Notes under the pieces: model-generated
Told to the model about the DNA's origin: nothing
What the model saw: only the letters and a program-made list of their open reading frames with translations
The model's database searches: none
Shown: piece after piece, positions 37,901 to 49,700 of the stretch
Position numbering within the stretch: the first letter of the stretch is position 1
Layout: each line of letters starts with the position of its first letter
Made by a program: the position numbers and the translations under genes
Origin: Phytoseiulus persimilis
Lineage: Eukaryota; Arthropoda; Arachnida; Mesostigmata; Phytoseiidae
NCBI GenBank assembly: GCA_037576195.1
Contig: CM075104.1
Location: 18,492,211 to 18,556,210, forward strand
Direction: 5' to 3'
DNA length: 64,000 nt

Positions 37901-40802
37901 TTGCTCAGGGTGGACCGTGAAGGGAACTTGCAACATTCATTTTCTGAGCCGAATTCTACATGTCAGCATGATTGGACTGTATTAGGATTCAGTTGGATTC
38001 TCTCCTGCAGGGTCTTGGTCGAAGCGTAGCTCCTGTTGATTACCTTATGTCCGTCCAGGATTTCCGATGTCGTCACTAATCGCCCTTGAATCACTCTCTT
38101 GGGGTGGGCGAGGTCAAGAGCCCGGTGGAGGTCACCTTTTTACGGCTTTTGGACCGGCCGGAGTCGTAAAGGCTGAAGCTTGCTCTCGGAACGGTCGCTT
38201 TTCTCAGCCGTGTTTCGGTTCCGTGTAGCCCACAAAAACAGAAGTATCATCTTCTCCGCGACTACGGGCAGAAAGAACAAACTGCGGGAGCTTCCCGGGA
38301 GTGGCAACAGGTCCACGTTGGGCGGAGAGCAGACTTATTTTCGAGGCGGCGAGGGCCGCCGGCGGACGGCTGAAAAGCCGAGGTGAGCATAGCCGGAAAT
38401 GCTCGACGCGATATCGGATACCTATTCTGAGCCCAAGTTCCGGCAGAGATTTTTTCTGAGTGGCAGCCGCGGTCTGAGAAGGGGTCGAAACGGTAGTTGG
38501 CCCACGTGGAACGGAAGCCCACGATCCTCACCGGAAATCAACCGATGTGCGGCAGGTAGTGCCAACTGCTCCCGAAGGCGATTCGCACGAAAACGGGAGA
38601 GGATCATACAGCATGAAGACAGGAGCGGCTCGCAGCAGGACTCCGATCGCCGTCGTGCACAGCGAAAATCTCGTTTTTGACAAGTTATCACTGATAACAT
38701 AGCTCATCAATCATGAATCTGATCCGAGAGATGAGGAAACTGTTTCCCATAACTGAAGGGGGGGGGGGGGGCGTGAGCGAGGAGGCACTCAGCTGCTGAT
38801 GGTGACGAGTCGGAAATAGACCAGATTCTCTGTGCGACGGGAAACACTCCGCAACATTCGATGAGTTTCTACGGCGAACTACCGGCTGTTTTCCGTATCA
38901 TCTGTATTTTCCGTGATACGGGGAATCAGGTTTTTGCGCAAATCTGTTACCATCGGCGGATGAATAGATTCGATACTCGGCCTCAATCGGGGAAATCGCT
39001 CGTGTCCTCCGATTACATCCAATCAAACGATCGGGGATCTGTTGGTCGGCGATGTTCGGGGAGATAACAGTTTCGAGCTCAGGTATATGTATATCACACC
39101 TTGGCGGCAGACTTTGAGCAGCAGCAGCCCGGGAAGCAACGAACAGGTTGCTAGTGACCGGGGGATTCCTGCGCAAGCGTTTGCTTGGACGCACAGGGAT
39201 CTTCTACTTTCTCGTTTCGTTGCAGCCACGAGAACTGTTCTGGTGAAAGCACCGGTCGGGAAACAGCCCACGGAAGCCATTGGTACAGCCACAGCTGCAA
39301 CTGGCGATGTATGCGTCATCGGGAGCTTGCGGCCAACGTTCGCGGAACGATTTCTGTGCTCATGCCGGTTCCGAAAGCCAACGGGAGGGAGCAATGTTTT
39401 GGAAAGTCGCCGCTACGAGACGCTACTGAGTGTACGCACGTGATGAATTCTGGTTCAATGGATACCAGGACACAAGTGCTCTCAGGGCCCAGGGTAAACA
39501 TAGAGCTGTCCTCTGATTGGCTGTCCATGCAGACCGATCGATTGACCTCTTGAACCACCTTGTGGTGAAGCGTGGAACACGGCTCAACCCAGAGACCCTC
39601 TCGAGAACTCTTGGAAGAGGTCTTCGATGTCCGCAAAAACGGGCTCAGGACAACCGATGCGGCCGAAGCATTCACGGACATGGGCGGCGAACTCATTGAA
39701 AGAGGGCCGTTCAGAGAACTCGGCCAAGTTCGATTCCAGGGTGATTTTCGCGCGTATTCGCTTCCGGCGGTCGGAATCCTGACGGGAACGCTGAACATTA
39801 TCTTCGAAGCAAGCACGGACACGTGTAGCCCGATTCTTAATTCTCGACCGGAATGTGACGCCCAAGCAACAGTCGAAAATTCGTCCCGTCAGACGGCTGG
39901 AAGGAGCTGTTACAAGCAAGCGCTTGGAATACACGTTTTGAGAAAGGTGGGCGACTCGATGGGTGGTTTACTACAGGGACTTCTGTCTCATCTGTCAGGG
40001 CAAGCCGTGTTCAGCGACACAAAAATAGAGAATTTACTTCTTGAACGAGGAATAGTAATCGGTGCTCCTAAATGAAGATCCCTCCGAACAGCACCACGAG
40101 GTTCGGCTAATGGAGCTAATGAAATTCGTGAGGGACTTCCGACTGAGGATCCCAAACTCAGAGCACTGTCCTCATCGCAGCTTTCCTAGGGGCGTCTGCA
40201 AATCCGATGAAAAATACTCTCGGACTCGTGTGCTGAACGGAGCCGAGTGGAATTTCCCCCTTGTAGCTGAAAGTCGACCCGATGTACCCGAAGCACGAAC
40301 CTTCGATACAAAATCACAAACTCAGATTTCGATGAATCCTTCGAGTGTGTAATACTATCAGGAAAGCTCGCTCCCATATGAGGAATCGGCATTCGCCAAT
40401 CGACCCTCAAGCCTCGACACGGGGCAACACAGAGCTCACCGAATGTTCAGCTTCATACATATGTCGGACTCAATGTTTCAATTCCGAGACTGTCAGATGT
40501 CTTCCGCGCCGGCAGAGCGGCCGAAGACGACAGAGCGCTTCCAAGCCAAATCAGGCGTGTGCGGTTTTCCACAAGTTTACGTGACAGCTGTGCCATCAAC
40601 ATAAACTTCGAAGTGAGCTCCGGGACCGACCTCGGCCTCCAACAAGTGGGGTCTTCGTCCACCCACACTGCACGCCCCTGCGGAAGAAGGAGAATCGCGG
40701 TTCATCCATTCATCGGATGAGCAACTCAAAACAAAGGGGAACTAGACCAAACTGAAAAACGAGTCCCGTTACTCAACAGGATGACAGCAATAAATTCGTT
40801 CA
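34931..40802. other. Gene-poor stretch, no exon recognised
   Basis: A 14-G run sits at 38758-38771. Between 39040 and 40075 both strands carry unusually long open frames (plus 133, 122 and 167 codons; minus 123, 168 and 116), suggesting a decayed coding element, but no motif identifies it. Otherwise nothing supportable. Confidence 0.35.
38758..38771 (+). repeat. Homopolymer G tract (14 nt)
   Basis: Fourteen consecutive G followed by CGTGAGCGAGG. It may be a remnant of the dispersed repeat, whose copy 2 has a similar tract. Confidence 0.8.
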
Positions 40803-40925
40803 TTAACTCAGTTGGAAAGAAACAAACGAGGTGAGAGCGTCCGCCAAGGCTGGCAGCCTTGGTGCTATCGACGACAATGGCCAACAGAGGCCGTCAGTCT
40901 TCATGAGCGGGGCCAGCAGCCACAT
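40803..40925 (-). CDS. Possible small ORF (40 aa) behind a promoter-like cluster
   Basis: The ATG at 40925 opens MWLLAPLMKTDGLCWPLSSI and ends at TAA 40 residues on. The first 8 residues plus a later hydrophobic stretch could act as a weak signal sequence. I list it only because it is the first ATG downstream of the CRE and TATA elements at 40988-41010, at a plausible 5' UTR distance of about 35-40 nt. No family is recognised and no splice donor was found, so it may be a chance ORF. Confidence 0.2.
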   Translation of the reverse strand: MWLLAPLMKTDGLCWPLSSIAPRLPALADALTSFVSFQLS

Positions 40926-40987
40926 GATAATACGATAGCTGACTCGTTTCGCGAGGCCGAAGACTGAGAGTTCAGCCCTCCTCCGAG

Positions 40988-41010
40988 GCCTTATATACCC
41001 GGTGACGTCA
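40988..41010 (-). promoter_or_regulatory. CRE plus TATA box, promoter-like, minus strand
   Basis: On the minus strand a perfect palindromic cAMP response element TGACGTCA (41010-41003) is followed 2 bp later by GGGTATATAAGGCC (about 41001-40988). This gives the usual order and close spacing of CRE and TATA, predicting a start site near 40960. Known CRE/TATA promoters often drive inducible or neuropeptide genes; no downstream exon is recognised, so activity is inference. Confidence 0.4.
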
Positions 41011-44000
41011 CAGAGTGGAAATGGAACGTGGTGCCCTCTCCCAGGATAAAGTTGCCCTCCAACACTTTTCGGCTGTAAGTTACTCCTGACGGACTTCTTG
41101 ATGGGTGTCACTCTGCCTCCACTTGATTGTGAGCGGTTTAGTTCGCCGAGCCAACGAGCAGTGAATCGGGGAAACCTAAGAAACTCAGCTCTGTGATTTA
41201 GACGTTTGGATGCATTTACCGATTTCAAAGTTCGATGTCTCCAGAATGATACGGTAAGTCGTAGGGAGCGATCAGTGCCAACTTCCATGAATACACATGA
41301 ATGCTCAGCCGCCAGAAGAAGTGAACACTCAATCAGCAAATGGAGCACAGCAAGCCAAGCAGTCTCGAAACGGAAGTTTGTCATTGAAAAACGGCGGAGC
41401 GTTTCTTCGGGGAGAATGTGACTCAACGCTACTGTTCCGATCACAGCTCGCGGCGAGCCTTGCCTTTCGCTGCGCGGGAGAAAAATCGTTCAGGTTCGCG
41501 CGAGAAAATTCGGAAATCCGGCACAGAACAAGGCGCAGTTTGTAAGCTCGACAAATGGGTCAGCTGTACTGCGAACGAACGGAGGTCTGAGATGATCCGC
41601 ATCTCGACGTCCGATATAATCCAGAAGTCTCAATGACTTTCCGACCGCCGAACATGCAAGGAAGTGGATACTTGAGAGCTGGGTTCTTCTCCCGAAACCA
41701 TTGTTGCTCGCCAATGTCACTCGAATTCGTTAGAATTGTTATCAAGTCTATCTGGGGAATTGGCAAGCTCCCTTCGAGTTTATGCCGAATGCGTTTAGAC
41801 TTGTTTGAATCAGAACAATGGGCATCCTCCGGAAGAGATACGTATTTAGGAGGCGGGCGATGCGATAAGTATGGCTGGAGAATGGAGGGCCGCTTGGCCA
41901 TCAACCGACAACTAATTGCCCAGAAGCTGGCTCAATGGAACTCCGGTATGCGTAGCAGCGCAGCTGCAGTCTCTCTGGCCCACATTCGTGTGGAATCCGG
42001 CGATAGGTGGGGTGTCCTGATGACTCCTGGAACATTTGCAAAAGTACGGGACATTTGAAAATTTCCGAGCCCGGATGGTTCTGCGGTTCGCCCATCTGGA
42101 AGCGAACTTTTCGCGGTCGACTTTGATAGGCTGATGGGTGAGTGGTTTGGACGGGAAAATATCCAAATCTCAAAAATACCCGGAAAAAGGGTCCAATTCC
42201 ACATGCACGTGCATGTATATTGAGTACGAACGCACAGCCAATCAAAGATCATGTGTGCTGAGAGACGCCGTTTTTCGTAGCAGTTCTGCGCAGTAGGCTC
42301 TCGGGACGACACGCGGGGCTTCAAGCGACACCTGAGCGTTCGCCCCGTTGAACTGCTGCGGTGGACATGACTAGGGCCTGTAGGCAAACGAACCAGCTCC
42401 ATTGTGAACCAATTGCGAACACCATCCGAACTCATTCCATGAACTCGCAAACTTTCTCCCGCAGTTCCCGCCTTGGCTCTCCAGGAGCAGAACCCTCACA
42501 AGTCGAGCCCAGCGGAACGGGTGATTTCCTCCTTTGCGTTTCATCCAACGCATTGGAGCCGCTACTTCAGTCACCTCTAGCGCCTGTGCAATCTCCCCGC
42601 GAAGCTTCGCAGACGCTCAGGGCGACTTCTTAGAGAGCCAGTGGGAATCTCGTTTCCCCGCGCACTTTACTCGTTCCCCCGGCGTTGAGTACGAGGAGTT
42701 GGAGTCTAGTTCGAAAAGGCGAAATGCATTTGCATTAATCTCTCGCAAGCATCTCGAGTTCATCGAATCTCTCGATGCGTCGTCTCGCCATCGCCTCCTG
42801 CGAAGTTTGACTGGCTTGTGTAAATGCTCGAGTGAGGAGGGTGCGAGCCCCCCATTTCGACGGGTGCGTAGGACTTTGTGCAGAAACAAGAGTCGAAGCT
42901 GCAACCCTGATAGTCATTCCACATGTTTTTTTCCCGGTGAATTGCGTCGAGCACGGTTCTCATTCGCAGCGTAGGATCATTCAAAGTGGGAGAAATTCGC
43001 TGAACATTACCCTTGGGCCTCGATGAGAGAACGAAGTTATGGCATCACCGCTCTACGGGAACAGGAATCTCGTTTTGAATTACGACAGCTCGTTAATGGC
43101 TTGGCCTGGTGTTTAATTCTGAGGAAACGATGAACCCGAAATTCTCCACGTTTGATTTGAATTCGGTCGGGCAGGAATCGCCGATTCCCCGCACCTCCAG
43201 ACGCTACTCGTACAATGAGTTTACAATGAGCTGATGGGACCCGTGTGGTGCGGTGGACGGATCTGTTCCCGCCTGGAAGCTGAGGAAACGTTTCCCTTCT
43301 CCTTCCCATTCTCCCCGTTGTTCTGTAGCCTCGACATTGGAATGAATCGAGTACGCCGGCAAGAATAACCTGTTTTTTCGATCTTGTGGAACAGTCAACT
43401 TACATGATGCCGGCCGATTGAGCTAGATTTTATGTCGTCGCCGCTAATTTTTTCTTGGTAGCTAGAAAAGTTCCGACTCTAAGCTGCATATTCCGCTGCC
43501 TGTGCATGGCGTTATTGGCTCGAAGGGTTCTGCGATGGAATGGATCCCGAGGCTGCTATGCGGAATCATCGAGGCGAGATGTCGAGGCCGACTTTTATTT
43601 GACGTCGACGTAGCGCTGAAGGCACTAATCATACCATGTTCGTTGGAAAACGCGAGGGGTCCTTCTCTCGCAGCTCCGCCCGGTGAAAGTTCTGAAGAGG
43701 AACGACGATCAATCGCTGAGCCAGCTCAGGCTGAACGTAGAGCGATTGCGAGAACAAGGCTGTTTAACGCGTGGCAACCTCGGAGGGCCTGACTCGTACA
43801 CCGATCCTTGTTCGCTCAAGAACCCTATCTCCTGTCCGTACTACGAAGCAATCGGGATCATGCTCTGTCTCTAAGAGAGCCAGGAGATTTTCTATTGCTC
43901 GCCACCAAAATTCCCGGGTGAACTCAAAGATCTCTGGAACGAAGGGTCTCCTCGAAGCAAAATCGTCCATTTGGGTTATATTTTTTCGGCGAGGTACGAT

Positions 44001-45295
44001 TTCGAGTGTGGTCCTCAACGTCGTCGCACAGGAACGACTGCAATCTTTCAACAGGAAAGAAAGGATTTTCTCGGGACAATAGTCGTCACCTCTGAAGGAA
44101 AGCAGCGACCTTTGTCATTAGTAAGATTACTCAGGCTAGACTAATTAAAACTTCGTACCATCAAGCCAGCTCATTCCCCCTTCTTCCAACGAGTCCCATG
44201 GATTGCTGTATATCATTTATGCGTTTATCTATCAACTGTTTACTACGCCTCGTCTTACAAAATCGACGAGCTGTTTGGAATCCCGTTTTCACGTGAGCGA
44301 TTGTCGCAGACGTGAGCGCTCAATACATCGGGGCGATTGGAACAGTCTCATCAGGAGTTCCGTCCAGCCATGTCTCACAAGGGAACTATACGAAGTGTAA
44401 CACCCAGATTTGAATGAGAGGGTGCCCGTTCGGTAGTCTATGCTGGGCCATGTTCGGGCCCGCAGTTGATCGTCTTGAATGGATGCGTGGATTTTTTCTC
44501 GGGGAGCCCGAAATTCGGGAAAAAGACGTTTCCCGGCCTCTCAGGGCCCATTGACTCCCCTGTTCCTGATTAAAGACAAGAGTTCTCGACTCTGAATCAG
44601 TGACTGGACTGAATAGTACACAGAGAGATCGAGTGAATCCTGTTTCGCCTAACTCAGAGCGGAAAGCAATATCCTGGGTGACCTATGAGGCATAGTCTTC
44701 AACATGTGTTTAGCCCATTTCATACCATGCCGCTCACATATGCAAAGTTTTTCTTGGTGTCATCAACAAAACCTGGGAGAGCAATGCTACAGAATATGTT
44801 TGCTTGTAATTGATTGTTTTTTTTTGCGTCGTTTCTCTCGCTAGAAGTTGCTTCCGTCGTCCTCAGGACGTCGGAGCTAATCCACGATCATGACCGCAAG
44901 GAGGTGTCATATCGTGCTGCCGCTAGGTCGCAAACGATCCAGGGGGAAGTTCGGGGGACTTTCCCCCGTGAGTGCCTAGTCCGTCTCAATGCTTATTCCC
45001 CAAATCAGTCACTGATTGAGGGTCAAAAATTGAGGGTCACCAATCAATAACAGGGTGTCAATCCGCGCTGGAAAGCGGGAGAACCGATTTTTTTAGGAAT
45101 TTCCGACCTCCCTAGAAAAAAACACGGACCCATTCAAGACGATCTACTGTGGGCCTGAACATGACCCACCATGGACTACAAAATGGGCACCTTCTCATTC
45201 CCTTGTCAGTGACGACATTCTCTCTGTTCCGGAGCGAAGCGATATTCAATTGAAAGGAGCAACAATGGCCAATGATCGAAGTGCAAAATAGACCG
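41011..45295. other. Gene-poor stretch, no exon recognised
   Basis: Read on both strands. Open frames such as plus 41633-42058, minus 41932-42450 and plus 42534-42974 have no recognisable motif. The last pair overlaps extensively on opposite strands, which argues for composition rather than coding. Confidence 0.35.
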
Positions 45296-45315
45296 ATACC
45301 ATACCATACCATACC
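45296..45315 (+). repeat. Pentamer microsatellite (ATACC)4
   Basis: Four exact tandem ATACC units. Confidence 0.85.
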
Positions 45316-46762
45316 GATCTAGACTGACCTCATGATCTCTTGCCGAATGCTTCATTATGTCTGGCCATATGCGAACCCGTGTGTCTTCTCGGAAGCGATT
45401 CCAGTCCTAGCCGCGCCGCCGACCGGTGGTGAGGTTCGCGAGTTCCACCGTATTTTCCATGGAACATCAGCAGAGAATTCCACTCTCGGGTGACGCTCTT
45501 TCGGGATGGACGCTCACAGTTCGCTCAAGCGAAAATTGTTCAGGTTTCCCTGAACGAACTTCGATGAGCGACGCCTGAGAGACAGCGCAATAGTTCGAAA
45601 GAGACAGGATATTTCCATTTTCTCCATTGATTTTCCTTTCTCGTCGCTTGGAAACAGTGCTCAGGAGTGACCACCGTGCATCGGACCGCGGGAACTCGGG
45701 CAGCGAGAACTTGCAAATGGATTGAACGGGTCGTTCGATTCTCGTTTGCAGCAACGAGAATAATCGCTTTCTCCCAATGACGACTGGTTGAACCACAACC
45801 TCGCTTGTTGAACAATCATCGAAGCGCATCGGGGCTTCGAAGCTCGAATAATGAAATAAGCTACGCGAGAATGGTGTTCTTCCATGAGATCCGAGTGGAC
45901 CACGTAGCGACAGGGAGAAGGGGCCAGAAGAACAATATCGCCCAGGCTCATCAAATGTGTTCTCTGACGGACGTTTCATGGTATGGGGTACTTGTAGATA
46001 AATCATGATACGACGTCAGACGGATCAACGAGGAATTTCGCCCGCAATTCCGCCCTTATCCATGTTTGCTGGAAATAGGTCGCAGAAACAGCCTCCCGGG
46101 CGATGTGTCCATCTATTGACCTGATTCCATCGGCTGAAAAAAACGTCCTAATCAATCAGGGGACTCGCTTCTCTTCATGTTCCTGCCGCACTTCGTGTCC
46201 GGGACCCTTGATGGAGCCCCTGGAAACTCACAAGAACATAAGGGGGGTGTAACGGAAAAATATAGATCTGATTCCTCGGGCTATAAGTTCTGTCTGAGAG
46301 CAGCCAGAGATAAGGTGTAGTATCCGCTCAGTAGAGAAAGACTCAAGCTATTCCATGGAAAAAAATGGCGGCTCGACTTCGTTGTCTTCTCTTTCGATGA
46401 TATTTTCTCGACTCCACCATTTGTCCCTGATTGCGCCGGGTACATCGATTTCGATTCTGTTTTTTTCGATTTGTGGTTGAAGGAATCTGCAAGCGCATGA
46501 ACTATATTGACTGCATTCGGAGCACACGTTCCTGATAGAGTCGTCGGGAACTGCGAGCGACGATTTTCATTTTTTTGAATTCGCATTCAAAAATCCCTGA
46601 TGAGCCTGGATCTTCTCCATCCTTGTTCGTTCGGAAGATCTCTTCGTTATCTACATGCTAGAAGAAAAATCAGCACTGGACAAATGACAAAATCGAGGAG
46701 TTATCCCTCGGAAGAGAAGACAAATAGAGATATTTTCCCGATGGATAGCTTGAGCGATGGAT
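45316..46762. other. No feature recognised
   Basis: A minus-strand 179-codon open frame (45467-46006) overlaps two other open frames and has no motif. Nothing else seen. Confidence 0.4.
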
Positions 46763-46786
46763 AGTGACCTCTACTCAGAGGTCACT
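46763..46786 (+). repeat. Perfect short inverted repeat (10-bp stem, 4-nt loop)
   Basis: AGTGACCTCT, loop ACTC, AGAGGTCACT. The element is isolated, with no T tract or known context; it is possibly the head of a degraded palindromic element. Confidence 0.7.
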
Positions 46787-49700
46787 TCATCTGATCTCTG
46801 GGTGCTCTCAGATCGAAGTTGAAGCCCGAGAAATCAGACCCATATTTTCTCGTTACGCTCCCCCTAAGGGAGCAAGGTCCATGCAGCATAGGGGTCGAGG
46901 GGTCCGACTAGCGCCTATGAAGAGTGAGTGATTCTGCGGCTGCGACGCCCCCGCAGACGGAAAGATTCCCCCGGATGAAGTGGTGCTGGCACTCTCGAAC
47001 AGTCACCGCATCATGGATACGGCTCCTGCACGTGTATTCTATTCCATGTGATAGGTAGCTATAGGCGAAGCAAGTCTAATTGAGCGAACGGAATATTTCT
47101 GAGGCAAACTTGAGGGAGGAAAACCCGTCAAGCAGTGGGTGGGAAAAGCAGCTGTTAGTCGTCGCAACATCCCTGTGCACAGCGATCGACATGTGTATCT
47201 GTCAGCCGGAATCCGATAAATGATGTCCGCCGCACTCTGAGCTGTGACCGGTGTCGACAGAGTGGGACCAGTGGATGCGAACTCGCCGCTCAGGGCTCGC
47301 GCAGCTACCCTGTTCGTTGAACTCGTCATACCAACAACATGAATCCATAAGGGATTCTCCGATCCAGGCGTTGCTTGTGATTTCGACTCCGGACGGCACC
47401 GTTCCTCGATTTCTGACCCAAGCTGGATCCGGACGAGAAAACCTCATAGGTACCATCCTCCCCGTACTGAAACACCGAAAGTGGCAAAAAAACGAATCTC
47501 CGTGGGTGTTTTGCGGATTCAGGTAGAAGGACTTCGCAGAGGTCTCCATTGTCTATTGCCACCCTGACTCGGGCCAATGGTCAGGGAGCAAAAAACGTTG
47601 AATGGCTGTTCAGAGGTGCGAATGAATTTTTCGTTCATGATGGCTCATGAGAATCCCGAGCCCCACGCAGGCATTCAGAAGCTGACGCGGCAATCAATTC
47701 AATCTGGCCATCGAGGGGTAAACTCATGAATCACGGCACTGTTTATGAGTTAATAATTTTTTTTGGAGTTGAGCTCGACGTTCCGTCGATGATCTCTGGT
47801 TGGGTCAAGCTAAATGGTTCACGCAATCATCGCTTCTGATTCAGTAGGAATGCAACATCCGTGATATGGCATCGAAAGCTAAGTGTAATGATGAATCCAT
47901 GGACCAAATGGGAGGCTCTGAATAATTGCGCTTACCTTGACATTCATGTGACTCTTGTGTGCGCTTCGATTTCGATCAAACTTGCACCGCTGCTGGACCT
48001 CGTTCTGGGGAGATACGGTACTCCTGAGAGTTGTCCTGAGACGCTGTGGCTGACTGTTCCCGTGATGTACCATCAGTTCTCCGAAGAGACCCGCCTCCCA
48101 ACATTCCGGATGAAATTGAATCGGAGAGGAGCCGCTATTGAAGAGGAGCTTCTGATAATCGAACTCTTGGCCCCAGAACCGTTGCCCAACCGATTCACAG
48201 CTCATTGCGATCACATAATCGAGTGGGAAGCACTCTTCATATGCTGTGCATGTCAACGCTTTGAATATGTCTGACTATGAGCATGAGCTCGCCAGCGTGC
48301 AGATGTTAGAGACGGGAGCTCAGAAGATCCAGCAGTCCTAGAGCGGGAAGAAAACGCGGATGGCCAGTCGCACTAAACAGAATTGGGACGAATAAACCTG
48401 AAACCGATAGTGTCCAGTGCACCCGATTCGTGACACTTTCGTTGATGACGAACATTCATTGTATATTCGGTGAAAGGTCATTGCTTGTGCCTCAATTACG
48501 TACGTGCTCTGATTGGAAGATTCATGGGGACTACTTGAAAATTTCCGGTTCTTGACCAGTGATGCGGGACCGGGGAGGGTTAGAGCGGCCAGGATCTCTC
48601 ATGGGAGCTCGTGCGCGGATCTTTTCTGGCCGGTGACGGCCGGTATGATAAGCATGATGTTGAGAGGGTTTGAATCGATTCTGACTCAGGATTCTTGACT
48701 TCTACTGGGAGGCGATTGAGCGAAACAGAGAGACAGCGGGATTTGATTCCGATTCTCGAGCTCACGACGTCTCTAATCTAACCGTATCGAACGATGCGAG
48801 AGGAGCAAGATATCGATGCTCTCTAATACAAGCTTCTCATGAGAAGTTCGGTAGATATCAGCGATGAAAACAACGGAGCTCATGGTCACATTCTCGGAAT
48901 GTGTTCGAGAGCGATTTCTTGGGCCAAAGACAACATCTGCATGAGCAAACCAGATACAGTCGGTATCTAAGGGCGAACATTCTAATATTACCCGAATTCG
49001 CTCGAAAAGAAACGAGAAAACTCGTGAGAACCTTGGAATAATCGGGTCTGTGGCACCAGTAGTCCGGTTCGCGAAGCCACACCAGATCTACGGCATACAG
49101 GAGCTGACTGAGATTTTCATTTCGAAAATTTCTTCCTCTCCGAGCCTGCCATAGCTGAAATATCGGCGATTTTGTTCTGGCAACGATCTGCTATGCATTT
49201 TCAGCCATGAGCGCTCCTCTAACTACACTGATCTTCAAATTGGCCAAGACGGACTTTCCAGGGCCCATGGCAAGTTTCCGGGGGTTGCATTCAGGCCCTA
49301 ACATCGGGCTCACAGCGGATCCAGGGGTCAAAAAATTTGAGAAACTCTCTGCTCTTTATCGTCGGAATCTGATCCGGTCGCTCCGGTGAAAGCCTTCGGA
49401 AAGTGTGCTATTTCGATTTTCACCATTCCTCCTAGACTTCGATCATGTATTTGCAGACGCAAACCGAAGGAACTTCGCCCAACGTTGAATATGGGGAACC
49501 AGATACATTCATTCAAACACGTAATTCCTGAAAGCCTGGGCCGATGACCCTTCCTATGCTTCGCGATGATTGTCACTCGCAGAATTTGACGTTTTTCCAC
49601 AAGCGTTCCCGAGGCTGAACTACATAACCTTGGACTGCACTTCACATAGAGCAATTGAACCCGACAAGCAGGTCCGTATTCCGCGGTCATGCCTGCGAGC

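Noticed and set aside
47879-48274. Overlapping 125- and 137-codon ORFs on opposite strands
   Set aside because: Both look mildly protein-like, but they cannot both be real. No motif or splice chain decides between them.
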